From Actinomycetes bacterium (GTDB taxonomy: Bacteria; Actinomycetota; Actinomycetes; Actinomycetales; Cellulomonadaceae), in the NCBI GenBank assembly GCA_023428465.1, contig JAEYXM010000065.1:1-34060 (forward strand): a stretch of DNA of 34,060 bases, read 5' to 3'. Shown in pieces: positions 14,582 through 23,082 of this stretch. Position numbers and translations under genes: made by a program. Each line of letters starts with the position of its first letter. Position 1 is the stretch's first letter. The notes under the pieces are model-generated. The model was given only the letters and a program-made list of their open reading frames with translations. It did not search any database and had not been told where the DNA came from.

Positions 14582-16063
14582 TCAACCCAGCCAGGTGAGG
14601 CCCTGCGAGGACTCCACGACGGTGTGGTCCCCCAGCACCGTGAGCCTTGGCGGGCCACCGATGTAGAACAGGTCGTCGAGGTCGGGCGTGCCCGCGGCCC
14701 GCGCGAACCACAGCCGGTCACCGCCGGCGAGGTCGTAGGCCACGAACACCCACGCCCTCCCCTGGATCGCCATCGTGACGGCGACGTCCCCGTCGCTCAC
14801 GATCCCGGCGGTGGCCCGCATCCCCTCTACGGTCGCGCTCCAGCGCTCCCAGCCGGTGAGGAGCTCCACGGACCGCAGGGTCTCACCCGCCGCGAAGGTG
14901 ACCGCGCCGTCGTGCCGCGCGACCACGACGGGCTCCTCGGCCGGGAAGACCCACAGGTCGCGGCCCGTCGCGGCGTCGACCCCCGCCACTTCCACGCCGC
15001 CGCGCACGACGACGAGCACGCCCGGCTCCGAGCCGTCGGAGACGCTCGGCTCCGCGAGCACGCCCGTGTACCCGACGACCTCGCGGCCCCTGGCGTCGTA
15101 CCAGACGCCGTCCTCCGTGCGTGCACCGTCGACGACCGTCGACGCGATCCCGAAGCCGCCCTCGGTGACGGCGACATCCGCGGCATCCATGTCGGCGGGG
15201 GCACCCGCGGACGGCTCGACCCAGCGCAGGACGCCACCGTCACCGGCGTCGAGCACGGCCACCGTCGGGCCGTGCACCACGACCAGACCCGACTCGACCT
15301 CGACCGTCGCTCTCACGTCGCCGGTCACCGGGTCCGGGTCGAGCACGAGCTCGGTCGTCCAGTGCGTCTCCCAGGTCCCCGGGGACACGCGCGTGAGCGT
15401 CAGGTGTTCCCGGATGCGGTCGCCCAGCACGAGGTCCGCACCGACGGCAAGCATGCCTCCCCACGGGACGTCGGTCGCACGGTCGGTCGTCACGGTCCCG
15501 TCGGCCAGGGCGATGCCGACGAGCGCAGCGTCCCGCTGCGTCCGGCCACCGAGGGCGTCCCGCACGGTCTGGTTGGCGCGCCAGCACCACAGGGTCGCGG
15601 GGTCGACGGTCACCGCGGGGGCGCACTCGTCGACCGGGCCCTCGACCCCCAGCCGGACCTCCCACAGGCGCCGGCCGTCGTCCACCGCGTAGCCGGCGAC
15701 CACGGAGGTGGAGCGGACGGCCACGACACCGTCCGCGGTGCCGAGCACGGTCCCCGTGGGCAGGGTCCACCGCCCGCTCAGCGGACGGCCGAGGTCCAGC
15801 CCTGCGTCCGGTTGCCGCCCGGCCAGCCCGACGACGATGCTCACCGCCGCGAAGGCGACGGCCGAGGCCGCCAGGGCGGCCGCCCAGCGGCCGGGGTGCT
15901 CCGGGAGACGGAGCCGACGCGGTCGCCCGGCCCCGGACGTGTCCGCGCCCTGGATCCCCGTGGCCCGGCCCGCCGACACGGCGACGTCGTCCGATGCGTC
16001 GGCGTCGGCTTCCTCGTCGAGGAGCTCGACGTCGACCATCCAGTCGTCAGGCCGCCGCGCCAT
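14582..16063 (-). CDS. Membrane-anchored PQQ-like beta-propeller protein
   Basis: The 493-residue protein starts with an acidic cytoplasmic segment (about 1-50, with DEEADADASDD) and an Arg-rich stop. One transmembrane helix follows (59-81, AAALAASAVAFAAVSIVVGL), then a large extracytoplasmic part. That part contains repeated blade-like units with the G...LW/W pattern of PQQ-type propellers, such as DGRRLWEVR, ATGRDLWVFP and LTGWERWSA. Two Cys near 147 and 160 could pair. The ATG at 16063 was chosen for a GGAGG about 13 bp upstream and because it gives the whole acidic N-terminus. These single-pass propellers are common in Cellulomonas-like genomes with no known role. It is convergent with the SLH gene. 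Confidence 0.75.
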   Translation of the reverse strand: MARRPDDWMVDVELLDEEADADASDDVAVSAGRATGIQGADTSGAGRPRRLRLPEHPGRWAAALAASAVAFAAVSIVVGLAGRQPDAGLDLGRPLSGRWTLPTGTVLGTADGVVAVRSTSVVAGYAVDDGRRLWEVRLGVEGPVDECAPAVTVDPATLWCWRANQTVRDALGGRTQRDAALVGIALADGTVTTDRATDVPWGGMLAVGADLVLGDRIREHLTLTRVSPGTWETHWTTELVLDPDPVTGDVRATVEVESGLVVVHGPTVAVLDAGDGGVLRWVEPSAGAPADMDAADVAVTEGGFGIASTVVDGARTEDGVWYDARGREVVGYTGVLAEPSVSDGSEPGVLVVVRGGVEVAGVDAATGRDLWVFPAEEPVVVARHDGAVTFAAGETLRSVELLTGWERWSATVEGMRATAGIVSDGDVAVTMAIQGRAWVFVAYDLAGGDRLWFARAAGTPDLDDLFYIGGPPRLTVLGDHTVVESSQGLTWLG

Positions 16064-16170
16064 GGCGCGACAGTACCTCCGGGCATCCGCGCGCCGTCCA
16101 GGTCCGACGCGCGACGAGGATCACGAACCGGCAACGACCGACGATCTCACCCGATCGGACCTGATGATCT

Positions 16171-16202
16171 TTGTCCCCTCAGGCAACCCTCACGGCTAGG
16201 AT
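16171..16202 (+). promoter_or_regulatory. Candidate promoter of the first secreted paralog
   Basis: TAGGAT (16197-16202) is a good actinobacterial -10 box, 35 bp before the ATG at 16238. TTGTCC at 16171-16176 is the nearest -35-like element, but its 20-bp spacing is longer than usual. The intergenic region 16064-16237 otherwise shows nothing. Confidence 0.4.
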
Positions 16203-16237
16203 TCCCGAGGCACCCTCACCGGACGAAAGGTCCTCCC

Positions 16238-17332
16238 ATGCGCCGTTTGCGCAGTCTCACCGCAGCCACGATGGCCACCGCCGTCGGCGTCGCCATGGCC
16301 GCCCCGGCTCTCGCCGCGCCGGTCGACCTCCTCGACACCAACGGGGAGGTGTGCCTCAACCACTCCCTCTGGTACTACGCGGCCGCCGATTCCTACATGG
16401 ACGCCTTCGTGATCAACGATGCTTCAGTCTTCGAGAGCGCCGAGTGCGACTACTCGGCCGGCAGCCGCAACAGCGACGCGTTCGACGACTTCTACGCCAT
16501 CTGGCTTGCCCAGGGAGAGGACCCGGTCTACTTCGGCGACCCGAACATCGTGGACGAGTTCGTCGTCGACCAGACGACGGCGGCGGACGGCGACGTCGTC
16601 GTCCTGGCGCCGGTCCAGCAGATCTTCGGTCTGAGCGTCCAGGTCGAGCACCGCTACGACGCCGCCGGGGACCTCGCACGCGTCCTCGTCAGCTACACCA
16701 ACCCCACCGCCGCGGCGATCACCGTCGAGACGGGCACGGACAACGGGTACGGCTCCGACAGCGCCATCCAGTTCCTCGCGACGAGCAGCGGTGACGCCGC
16801 AGTCACGACAGCCGCCGACAGCTGGGCCGTGGCCAGCGACGCCAACGAGTCCGACCCGGTGATCTCCGCCGCCTGGCAGCGGCCTGGCGCCCCCTACACC
16901 GCGAACGGGCTGGACGTCTACGGCTGGCACGGGGACGAGGACAACTTCGCGACGAGCGGCGACCTGACCGTCGAGCCGGGCGCCACCGTCCGCCTCGCCT
17001 ACTTCGTCAAGCTCTACGGATACGGGTACGAGGACGATGGCGAGGGCGGCCTGACGACCCTCGGGACGGAGGCCGCTCTCAAGGACCTGCAGGCGACCTT
17101 CGTCGGCTCCGACATGGCGGCCGCGGAGGCGGAGGCCCTCGCCGGCACGTCCGAGTGGGCCACCTTCTCCGGCCGGCTCACCGAGGGCATCCCCGCCGGC
17201 ACAGTGGTGCTCAATTGGGGCACCGTCGGCGCCACGCCCTCGACGCCCTCGACGCCCTCGACGCCGTCCACGCCGTCCACGCCCGCGACGCCCGCGGCAC
17301 CCGTGGTCGTCGCGCCGGCCTTCACCGGCTGA
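16238..17332 (+). CDS. Secreted protein of unknown function, paralog A
   Basis: The 364-residue product has a clear signal peptide (MRRLRSLTAA..., cleavage after PALAA near 27). The mature part looks all-beta: YDAAGDLARVLVSYTNPT, EPGATVRLAYFVKLYG and FSGRLTEGIPAGTVVLNWG. A Thr-Pro-Ser linker (residues 333-353) follows, and the protein ends PVVVAPAFTG. The gene at 17590 encodes a homolog with the same order of segments: GDL.RVLV.YTNPT, PGATV..AYF, FSGRL..G.PAG..VLNWG and VVTAPAFTG. I do not recognise the family. There is no LPXTG sorting signal or C-terminal membrane helix. The ATG at 16238 has GAAAGG upstream. A hairpin at 17363-17399 ends the unit. Confidence 0.8.
   Translation: MRRLRSLTAATMATAVGVAMAAPALAAPVDLLDTNGEVCLNHSLWYYAAADSYMDAFVINDASVFESAECDYSAGSRNSDAFDDFYAIWLAQGEDPVYFGDPNIVDEFVVDQTTAADGDVVVLAPVQQIFGLSVQVEHRYDAAGDLARVLVSYTNPTAAAITVETGTDNGYGSDSAIQFLATSSGDAAVTTAADSWAVASDANESDPVISAAWQRPGAPYTANGLDVYGWHGDEDNFATSGDLTVEPGATVRLAYFVKLYGYGYEDDGEGGLTTLGTEAALKDLQATFVGSDMAAAEAEALAGTSEWATFSGRLTEGIPAGTVVLNWGTVGATPSTPSTPSTPSTPSTPATPAAPVVVAPAFTG
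17234..17296 (+). repeat. 9-bp tandem repeat coding a TPS/TPA linker
   Basis: Seven 9-bp units run in frame: three ACGCCCTCG, two ACGCCGTCC and two ACGCCCGCG. They encode five Thr-Pro-Ser and two Thr-Pro-Ala triplets just before the conserved C-terminal end of paralog A. The second paralog has no such perfect array. Confidence 0.9.
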
Positions 17333-17362
17333 CCGCACGCACGGCACGAACGCAGCACGTCA

Positions 17363-17399
17363 CGAAGGGCCGGCCCGGGCCTCCCGGACCGGCCCTTCG
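17363..17399 (+). terminator. Hairpin terminator after paralog A
   Basis: 17363-17379 pairs with 17383-17399 with one mismatch in a 17-bp GC-rich stem (core GAAGGGCCGG). It lies 30 bp after the stop codon. Its outer stem resembles that of the terminator after paralog B. Confidence 0.75.
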
Positions 17400-17589
17400 C
17401 CGTCGGCGGACTCGCAGGTCACGGGAACGTGTCGATCCGCGCGAATCACCTGTTCGCGTAGCGGAACCGCTCACACCGGGTCTCAGCAATCACTAGGCTG
17501 CACGCCGTCGGACCCTGTGCCACAGTCACTCACGAGGGCCCGGGTATCGCGTGCCCGCACGCGGCCAGGACCCGGAACGGACATCGACC

Positions 17590-18618
17590 ATGCGCCTCAC
17601 CCGCTCGGCCGCCGCCGCGGCCGCCGCCGCCGGCCTCGTCCTGGCCTGCGCCGCCTCGGCTTCGGCCGAGCCGATCGACCTGGGCGAAGCGCCCGGCTTC
17701 GTCGTCGGCAACACCGTCTGGGACCTCTACCCGGAACCTCCGGTGACCGTCCGCAACGTCTGGGTCTACGAGGAGGGCACCGACCCCACGGCGCCCGGCG
17801 CCGAGGAGCACCTCCTCAACGCCGGCAGCAACGACATGTGGTGGGCCGCCTTCATCGGCGACGACGGCTCTGAGTACTACGCACCCGGGCTCGAGTTCGA
17901 CGCGGCGACGCAGGCGAATGGCGACATCGTCGTCACGGGCCCCGTCGAGGAGCTCGAGGGCCTCCAGGTGACGATGCAGTTCCGCTTCTACGCGGCCGGT
18001 GACCTGGTCCGCGTCCTCGTGACGTACACGAACCCGACCACCGCCCCCATCACCGTGCGCACAGGCACCGAGTCCACCTTCCTCGACGGCGACTCCCCCG
18101 CGATCACGGCGACGAGCACGGGCGACACCACCGTCTCCACGGCCGACCGGTGGCTCGTCGGACACGACGGCGGCGAGGGTGCCCCCGTGCTCACGATGGT
18201 CTGGCAGGGACCCGACGCGCCCCTGCCCGCCGACGAGGTGGACGAGGTCGGGACCGAGGGCTTCGACCTCGAGACCGCGCAGGACGTGACCTTCGCCCCC
18301 GGCGCCACGGTGCACTTCGCCTACTTCACCGCCGTCACCGGCTACGGCTCGAGCGAGGAGCCCCCCGGGCCCACCCCGACCCCCTCGCCCACGTCGACTG
18401 CCGGCGCGCAGGCCACCGTCGTCGCCGACGACCTCGCGGCCGCCGCTGCTTCCGCAGCGAGCGCGGCCAGTGAGTTCAACTCGTTCAGCGGGCGCCTCAT
18501 CGCCGGTCTGCCGGCCGGCGCGAACGTCCTCAACTGGGGCGTCGTCCCGACCGCCACCCCGGGCACCCCGGCCGCACCTGCAACCCCGGTCGTCACCGCA
18601 CCCGCCTTCACGGGCTGA
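17590..18618 (+). CDS. Secreted protein of unknown function, paralog B
   Basis: The 342-residue protein has a signal peptide (MRLTRS, then an Ala-rich hydrophobic core, cleavage near ASASA at 26). Its body aligns by eye with paralog A: FYAAGDLVRVLVTYTNPT, APGATVHFAYF, a SEFNSFSGRL segment, LPAGANVLNWG and the C-terminal end VVTAPAFTG. A PGPTPTPSPTST linker is placed before the last conserved block rather than after it. The ATG at 17590 was preferred over an upstream GTG at 17551 because it puts the Arg residues directly before the hydrophobic core; no strong ribosome site is visible for either. TAGGCT at 17494-17499 could be a -10 box. Likely a local duplication of paralog A. Function unknown. 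Confidence 0.8.
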   Translation: MRLTRSAAAAAAAAGLVLACAASASAEPIDLGEAPGFVVGNTVWDLYPEPPVTVRNVWVYEEGTDPTAPGAEEHLLNAGSNDMWWAAFIGDDGSEYYAPGLEFDAATQANGDIVVTGPVEELEGLQVTMQFRFYAAGDLVRVLVTYTNPTTAPITVRTGTESTFLDGDSPAITATSTGDTTVSTADRWLVGHDGGEGAPVLTMVWQGPDAPLPADEVDEVGTEGFDLETAQDVTFAPGATVHFAYFTAVTGYGSSEEPPGPTPTPSPTSTAGAQATVVADDLAAAAASAASAASEFNSFSGRLIAGLPAGANVLNWGVVPTATPGTPAAPATPVVTAPAFTG

Positions 18619-18629
18619 CGCACGACGCA

Positions 18630-18666
18630 CGAAGGGGCCGGTCCACGACGCGGACCGGCCCCTTCG
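18630..18666 (+). terminator. Hairpin terminator after paralog B, 15-bp perfect stem
   Basis: CGAAGGGGCCGGTCC (18630-18644) pairs fully with 18652-18666 around a 7-nt loop, 11 bp after the stop. The PHP gene on the other strand ends at 18679, so the hairpin may serve both directions. Confidence 0.8.
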
Positions 18667-18678
18667 TCGTCTGGAGTC

Positions 18679-19707
18679 CTACCGCCGCCCCGTCCACCCC
18701 AGCAGGCGCTCGACCGGCCACGTGGTGACAACACGGTCCGGGTCGACGCCGTGCCCGGCCAGCCGCTCGCAGCCGTCGACGAGCCACTCCAGCTCACCGG
18801 GCGCGTGCGCGTCCGTGTCGATGCTGAACAGGCACCCGGCCTCTGCCGCCAGGGCGATGAGGTCGTCCGGGGGGTCCTGGCGCTCGGGCTGGCAGTTGAC
18901 CTCGACGGCGACACCGTGGCGCGCGCACGCGGCGAACACCACCTCCGCGTCGAACTCGCTCTGGGGCCGCTCCCGCCCTCGCACCTTGCGCCCGGTGCAG
19001 TGGCCGAGCACGTCGGTCCACGGCTGCTCGACCGCCGCGACCATCCGCCGCGTCATCGCGGCACGCTCCATGCGCAGCTTGGAGTGCACCGACGCGACCA
19101 CGACGTCGAGGGCGCCCAGCAGGTCCGGCTCCTGGTCGAGCCGCCCGTCGTCGAGGATGTCGACCTCGATCCCCCGCAGCAGGCGGAACGGTGCGAGCAC
19201 CTCGTTGGCCCGGTCGATCTGGGCCAGCTGCGCGCGCAGGCGCTCGGGCGACAACCCGTTGGCGACGGTGAGCCGCGGCGAGTGGTCGGTCACCGCGAGG
19301 TAGTCGTGACCGCCCTCGAGGGCGGCCAGGGCCATGTCCGCCATGGGCGCGACGCCGTCGCTCGCCTCGGTGTGGGAGTGCAGGTCGCCGCGGACGAGGT
19401 CCCGCAGGGCCTGACCGGCGGGGCTGACAGCGGGGGTGTCCCGCTCGAGCTCGGCGAGCACCGCGGGCGTGCCGCCGGCGAGCACGGTCGTGATGACCGC
19501 AGCCGTGCTCTCCCCCACGCCGGGCAGGTCGCGCCACCGACCGTCCCGCACGCGGGCCGACCACTCGGCGTCGGGGACTGCGCGCAGGACGTCGCCGGCG
19601 CGCCGGTACGCCCCGGCTTTGTACCGTGACGCCCCATCCCGTTCGAGGTGCTTCGCGATCCGGTGCAGGGCACGGACGACGTCGTGCCGCGTGATGGCGT
19701 CGGCCAT
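18679..19707 (-). CDS. PolX-like HhH and PHP-domain phosphoesterase
   Basis: The 342-residue protein joins an N-terminal PolX-type DNA-binding segment to a C-terminal PHP domain and lacks the nucleotidyltransferase palm of DNA polymerase X. The N-terminus has DVVRALHRIAKHLER and the hairpin LPGVGEST at 61-68. Metal-binding PHP residues are visible: H110 and H112 in DLHSHTEASDG, D141/H142, E181, H208, H236, and D299/H301 in DTDAH. In bacterial PolX enzymes the PHP domain removes or repairs 3' ends. The ATG overlaps the ku stop by 1 nt (TGATG), so the two are translated together. The protein is therefore probably a DNA-end processing partner in end joining, though PHP domains can also be histidinol-phosphatase-like. 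Confidence 0.88.
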   Translation of the reverse strand: MADAITRHDVVRALHRIAKHLERDGASRYKAGAYRRAGDVLRAVPDAEWSARVRDGRWRDLPGVGESTAAVITTVLAGGTPAVLAELERDTPAVSPAGQALRDLVRGDLHSHTEASDGVAPMADMALAALEGGHDYLAVTDHSPRLTVANGLSPERLRAQLAQIDRANEVLAPFRLLRGIEVDILDDGRLDQEPDLLGALDVVVASVHSKLRMERAAMTRRMVAAVEQPWTDVLGHCTGRKVRGRERPQSEFDAEVVFAACARHGVAVEVNCQPERQDPPDDLIALAAEAGCLFSIDTDAHAPGELEWLVDGCERLAGHGVDPDRVVTTWPVERLLGWTGRR

Positions 19708-20690
19708 CAGGACGCGCGGCGGCGGCTCGGCTTCTTCGCGGCGCCATCGCCGTCCGCCGCGGCCTTACGGCGGGGGGCCTTGGCGGGCGCCTCGTGCGCG
19801 TCCGTCGCGTCCTGCGCAGGCTTCGCGGGCTTCGCGTCGGCCTTCTTCGCGCGCGAGGCGCGCTTCGGGGCGGCCGGTGCGTCGTCGTCGGAAGCGCCCG
19901 AGCGGGCGCCGCGGGCGCGCTCGACGCTGCGCTGGAGCGCGGAGAGCAGGTCGACGACCTCGCCGCCGTCCGCCCGCTCCTCCCCCGCCGCCGAGGGGAC
20001 GGAGACCGTGCTGCCCGAGGAGACCTTGGCCTCGATGAGCTGCTCGAGCGCCTCCTTGTAGGCGTCGGTGAAGTCGGACGGGTCGAAGTCGGACGCGAGG
20101 GACTCCACGAGCGAGGCGGCCATCTTCGCCTCCTGCGGGCGGACGGTGACCTCGGCGTCGAGGATCGGGAAGTCCGCGTCCCGGATCTCGTCCGGCCAGA
20201 GCAGCGTCTGCAGGCAGATCACCTTGTCCCGCACGCGCAGCACTGCCATGGACTCCCGCTGGCGCAGCGCGACCTTCACAACGGCCATCCGGTCCGTCTG
20301 CAGCAGGGCCTCGCGCAGGAGCGCGTAGGGCTTCGCGGCCGTCTTCTCGGGCTCGAGGTAGTAGGTGCGGCCGAGCATGATCGGGTCGACCTGGTCCGCG
20401 GGCACGAACTCCTCGACCGCGATCTCGCGCTCGGTGGCCAGCGGCAGCTCGTCCAGGTCCTCGTCGGTGAGCACGACCATGCGGCCGTCGTCAGTCTGGT
20501 AGCCCTTGGCGATGTCCTCGTAGGGGACCTCCTCGCCGTCGACGCTGCACACCTTGCGGTAGCGGATGCGGCCGCCGTCGGCGCGGTGCACCTGGTGGAG
20601 GCTGACCTGGTTCTCGCCCGTCGCCGCATAGACCTTCACGGGCACGTTGACCAGCCCGAAGGCGACGGCGCCCTTCCAGATCGCTCGCAT
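19707..20690 (-). CDS. ku: Non-homologous end-joining protein Ku
   Basis: Ku forms a ring-shaped homodimer that binds DNA double-strand ends and recruits LigD activities. The 327-residue protein opens with the family hallmark RAIWKGAVAFGLVNVPVK. It shows the beta-barrel core through LTDEDLDEL, TYYLEPE and KPYALLREAL, followed by LLWPDEIR. From about residue 250 a Lys/Ala/Arg-rich tail follows, as in other actinobacterial Ku, where it binds DNA. Two consecutive ATG codons exist; the second (20690) is chosen because GGAGG lies 4-5 bp before it and only 1 bp before the first. The gene overlaps the PHP gene downstream and is divergent from the ligase gene, 75 bp away. Confidence 0.95.
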   Translation of the reverse strand: MRAIWKGAVAFGLVNVPVKVYAATGENQVSLHQVHRADGGRIRYRKVCSVDGEEVPYEDIAKGYQTDDGRMVVLTDEDLDELPLATEREIAVEEFVPADQVDPIMLGRTYYLEPEKTAAKPYALLREALLQTDRMAVVKVALRQRESMAVLRVRDKVICLQTLLWPDEIRDADFPILDAEVTVRPQEAKMAASLVESLASDFDPSDFTDAYKEALEQLIEAKVSSGSTVSVPSAAGEERADGGEVVDLLSALQRSVERARGARSGASDDDAPAAPKRASRAKKADAKPAKPAQDATDAHEAPAKAPRRKAAADGDGAAKKPSRRRAS

Positions 20691-20765
20691 CATTCCTCCG
20701 CTTCGCCGGTCGCGCGCGCCCGTCGCGCGGGTGCCCGTGCCCGCCCCTAGAGGCAGGATGGACCC

Positions 20766-21728
20766 GTGCAGCCCATGCTCGCTACCCGAGCGGCCGATAG
20801 AACCGCCCTGCCCCGTGGGGACGCGTGGTCGTACGAGGTCAAGTGGGACGGCGTCCGCGTGCTCGCCGACACCACCTCCGGCACGCTGCGCCTGTGGGCA
20901 CGCTCGGGTCGTGACGTCACGGTGACCTACCCCGAGCTGGTCGGCCTGGCCGACCTGCGGGGCGTCGTCGTCGACGGCGAGGTCGTCGTCATGGCCGGCG
21001 CCGTGCCGTCCTTCGAGGCCCTCGCCGACCGGATGAACGTGCGCGACCCCGCACGTGCAGGCCGCCTGGCCGCGTCCGCGCCCGCGACCTTCATCGCCTT
21101 CGACGTACCCGTGCACACGGGCGTCGACATCACGCGACGACCGCTGGACGAGCGCCGGGACGTGCTCGGGCGTCTGACCCTGCCGCCCCGCGTCCAGCTC
21201 TCGCCCGTGTACCCCGACGTCGACGTGCTGTGGGACGTCACGCTCGAGCACGGCCTCGAGGGCGTCCTCGCCAAGCGCCGCACCTCGACGTACCAGCCGG
21301 GACGCCGCTCCCCCGACTGGGTCAAGGCGGCCCACCGGGGCACGCGCGTCGCCGCCGTCGTCGGCTGGCGCCCCGAGGGTGTCGGCGCGTCCGCGTTGGG
21401 CCGGCCCGACCCGCGCGACCGCCTCGGCGCCGTCCTGCTCGCCGCGCGCGACGCCGACGGACGCCTGCGCTACCTCGGCAGAGCCGGCAGCGGCCTCGGC
21501 GGGCGGCGCGGCGTCGACCTCGCGCGCGAGCTCGCCCCGCTCGCCCGCCTCACTCCCCCGCTGGACGACGACGTCCCGGCCGCCGACGCGCGGCACGTCA
21601 CCTGGGTCGAGCCGGTGGTGACGGTCGACGTCGTGTACCTGCAGCGCCTGGCGAGCGGGCGCCTGCGCCAGCCGGCCGTCCGCGGCATGCGCAGCGACGT
21701 CCCGGTGGACCCGTGGGAGACACCATGA
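20766..21728 (+). CDS. ATP-dependent DNA ligase, LigD ligase-domain type
   Basis: This 320-residue ligase seals DNA breaks through a lysyl-AMP intermediate. Motif I is EVKWDGVR with K26 as adenylated lysine. E72 sits in VVVDGEVVVM (motif III region), EGVLAKR at 165-171 is motif IV, and W185-V-K187 is motif V. An OB-fold domain follows (about 195-305). The size and motif spacing match the ligase domain of LigD or stand-alone LigC-type enzymes. The GTG start at 20766 begins MQPMLAT, as these domains usually do. Its end overlaps the polymerase gene by 4 nt (ATGA), so the LigD functions that are one protein elsewhere are two coupled genes here. Confidence 0.9.
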   Translation: MQPMLATRAADRTALPRGDAWSYEVKWDGVRVLADTTSGTLRLWARSGRDVTVTYPELVGLADLRGVVVDGEVVVMAGAVPSFEALADRMNVRDPARAGRLAASAPATFIAFDVPVHTGVDITRRPLDERRDVLGRLTLPPRVQLSPVYPDVDVLWDVTLEHGLEGVLAKRRTSTYQPGRRSPDWVKAAHRGTRVAAVVGWRPEGVGASALGRPDPRDRLGAVLLAARDADGRLRYLGRAGSGLGGRRGVDLARELAPLARLTPPLDDDVPAADARHVTWVEPVVTVDVVYLQRLASGRLRQPAVRGMRSDVPVDPWETP

Positions 21729-22591
21729 GCGAGCAGTGGGTGGACGTCGAGGGCACGCGCGTCAAGCTGACCAACCTCGACCGCGTGATCTACCCGACAG
21801 GGTTCACCAAGGCAGAGGTCGTGGCGTACTACACGGCGGTCGCCCCCGCGATCCTGCGCCAGCTCCGCGACCGCCCCGTCACGCGGATCCGCTTCCCGCA
21901 GGGCGTGAGCGGCGAGCGGTTCTTCGAGAAGAACACCCCCGCCGGGGCGCCGGAGTGGCTGCGGCACCGGCGCCTGCCTGCCAGCCCCGGCACCGACGAC
22001 GAGGGCACCGTGCTCGACATGCCGTTCCTCGACGGACTGCCGGCCCTGGTGTGGTCGGCGAACCAGAGCGCGCTCGAGCTGCACACACCGCAGTGGCGTG
22101 TCGGCGCACGCGGACGCCCCAGGAATCCGGACCGGCTCGTCATCGACCTCGACCCCGGCCCGCCCGCGGGGCTCGAGGAGTGCGCGCGCCTCGCGCACCG
22201 GGTGCGGGCCCGCCTCGCCGAGGACGGTCTGACCACGACGTACCCCGTGACGAGCGGCAGCAAGGGCATGCAGCTGTACGCGCCGCTCGATGGCCGGCGC
22301 ACCGGCACGCAGGTGCGCGACCACGTCCGCGCGATCGCCGAGGAGCTCGCGGCGAGGGACCGCGACGTGCTGGCGAACATGAAGCGCGAGCTGCGCCCCG
22401 GGAAGGTCCTGCTCGACTGGTCGCAGAACCACCCGGCCAAGACCACGGTCACGCCGTACTCCCTCCGGGGACGCGAGCAGCCATGGGTCGCCGCGCCCCG
22501 CACGTGGGACGAGGTCGAGCCGGGCATGACGCACCTGACCCCCGACGAGGTCGTCGACCGGCTCGACGACCTCGGGGACCTCCTGGCCTGA
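21725..22591 (+). CDS. LigD-type NHEJ polymerase/primase
   Basis: The 288-residue protein is the polymerase domain of LigD (archaeo-eukaryotic primase fold), which adds nucleotides at DNA breaks before ligation. The opening VKLTNLDRVIYPTGFTKAEV is the family hallmark. Catalytic D141 and D143 lie in VIDLDPGP, SGSKG at 177-181 binds nucleotide, and D231 in LLDWSQN is the third acidic residue. GERFFEKN at 63-70 is the conserved loop. It covers the whole PolDom with no ligase or phosphoesterase domain attached. The ATG at 21725 overlaps the ligase stop. The start of the frame further upstream has no protein-like composition and was rejected. Confidence 0.93.
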   Translation: MSEQWVDVEGTRVKLTNLDRVIYPTGFTKAEVVAYYTAVAPAILRQLRDRPVTRIRFPQGVSGERFFEKNTPAGAPEWLRHRRLPASPGTDDEGTVLDMPFLDGLPALVWSANQSALELHTPQWRVGARGRPRNPDRLVIDLDPGPPAGLEECARLAHRVRARLAEDGLTTTYPVTSGSKGMQLYAPLDGRRTGTQVRDHVRAIAEELAARDRDVLANMKRELRPGKVLLDWSQNHPAKTTVTPYSLRGREQPWVAAPRTWDEVEPGMTHLTPDEVVDRLDDLGDLLA

Positions 22592-22658
22592 CGGTCGGTG
22601 CGGGCGCCGCGGCCCCAGGTCCCGAGCGCGTCCGGCCGACGGATGCTTGCATGGGGGC

Positions 22659-23069
22659 ATGCCCGCCAACGACCCGACCCTCATCGACCGGCTCCTGTCG
22701 ATCCCCGCACGGTGGGCGGTCGTCGGGCTCTCCACCAACACCGATCGGCCCGCGTACGGCGTCTCGGCCTACCTCCAGGCGCTCGGCCACGAGATCGTCC
22801 CCGTGCACCCGCGCGCCGAGACAGTGCACGGCGCGACCGGCTACGCGACGCTCGCCGACATCCCGGGCCATGTCGACGTCGTCGACTGCTTCGTGAACTC
22901 GGGCCGCGTCGGCGCGATCGTCGACCAGGCGATCGCCATCGGTGCCTCCACCGTCTGGCTGCAGCTCGGGGTGTCCGACCCCGACGCCGAGGAGCGCGCC
23001 CGGGCGGCGGGGCTCGCCGTCGTGGTCGACACGTGCCCCAAGATCGAGGGCCGCAAGCGGGGCCTGTGA
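22659..23069 (+). CDS. CoA-binding domain protein (YccU-like)
   Basis: The 136-residue protein is a single Rossmann-type CoA-binding domain related to succinyl-CoA synthetase alpha. It has RWAVVGLSTNTDRPAYGV near 18-35, then VPVHPRAETVHG, and DIPGHVDVVDCFVNS. The late ASTVWLQLGVSD and the CPKIEG motif near the end are typical of the YccU group. The reaction, if any, is unknown. The start at 22659 gives MPANDP and has only a G-rich stretch before it; a TTG four codons upstream is possible. It follows the polymerase gene by 67 bp in the same direction and may be cotranscribed, but a shared function with end joining is not suggested by its family. Confidence 0.85.
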   Translation: MPANDPTLIDRLLSIPARWAVVGLSTNTDRPAYGVSAYLQALGHEIVPVHPRAETVHGATGYATLADIPGHVDVVDCFVNSGRVGAIVDQAIAIGASTVWLQLGVSDPDAEERARAAGLAVVVDTCPKIEGRKRGL

Positions 23070-23082
23070 GGCCCGGGGCGCG

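Noticed and set aside
17234..17296. CRISPR-like array
   Set aside because: The 9-bp units are contiguous, without spacers, and in frame within a coding linker.
18751..19629. Plus-strand frame opposite the PHP gene
   Set aside because: The minus strand shows the full PHP metal-binding set; the plus-strand product has no recognisable feature.
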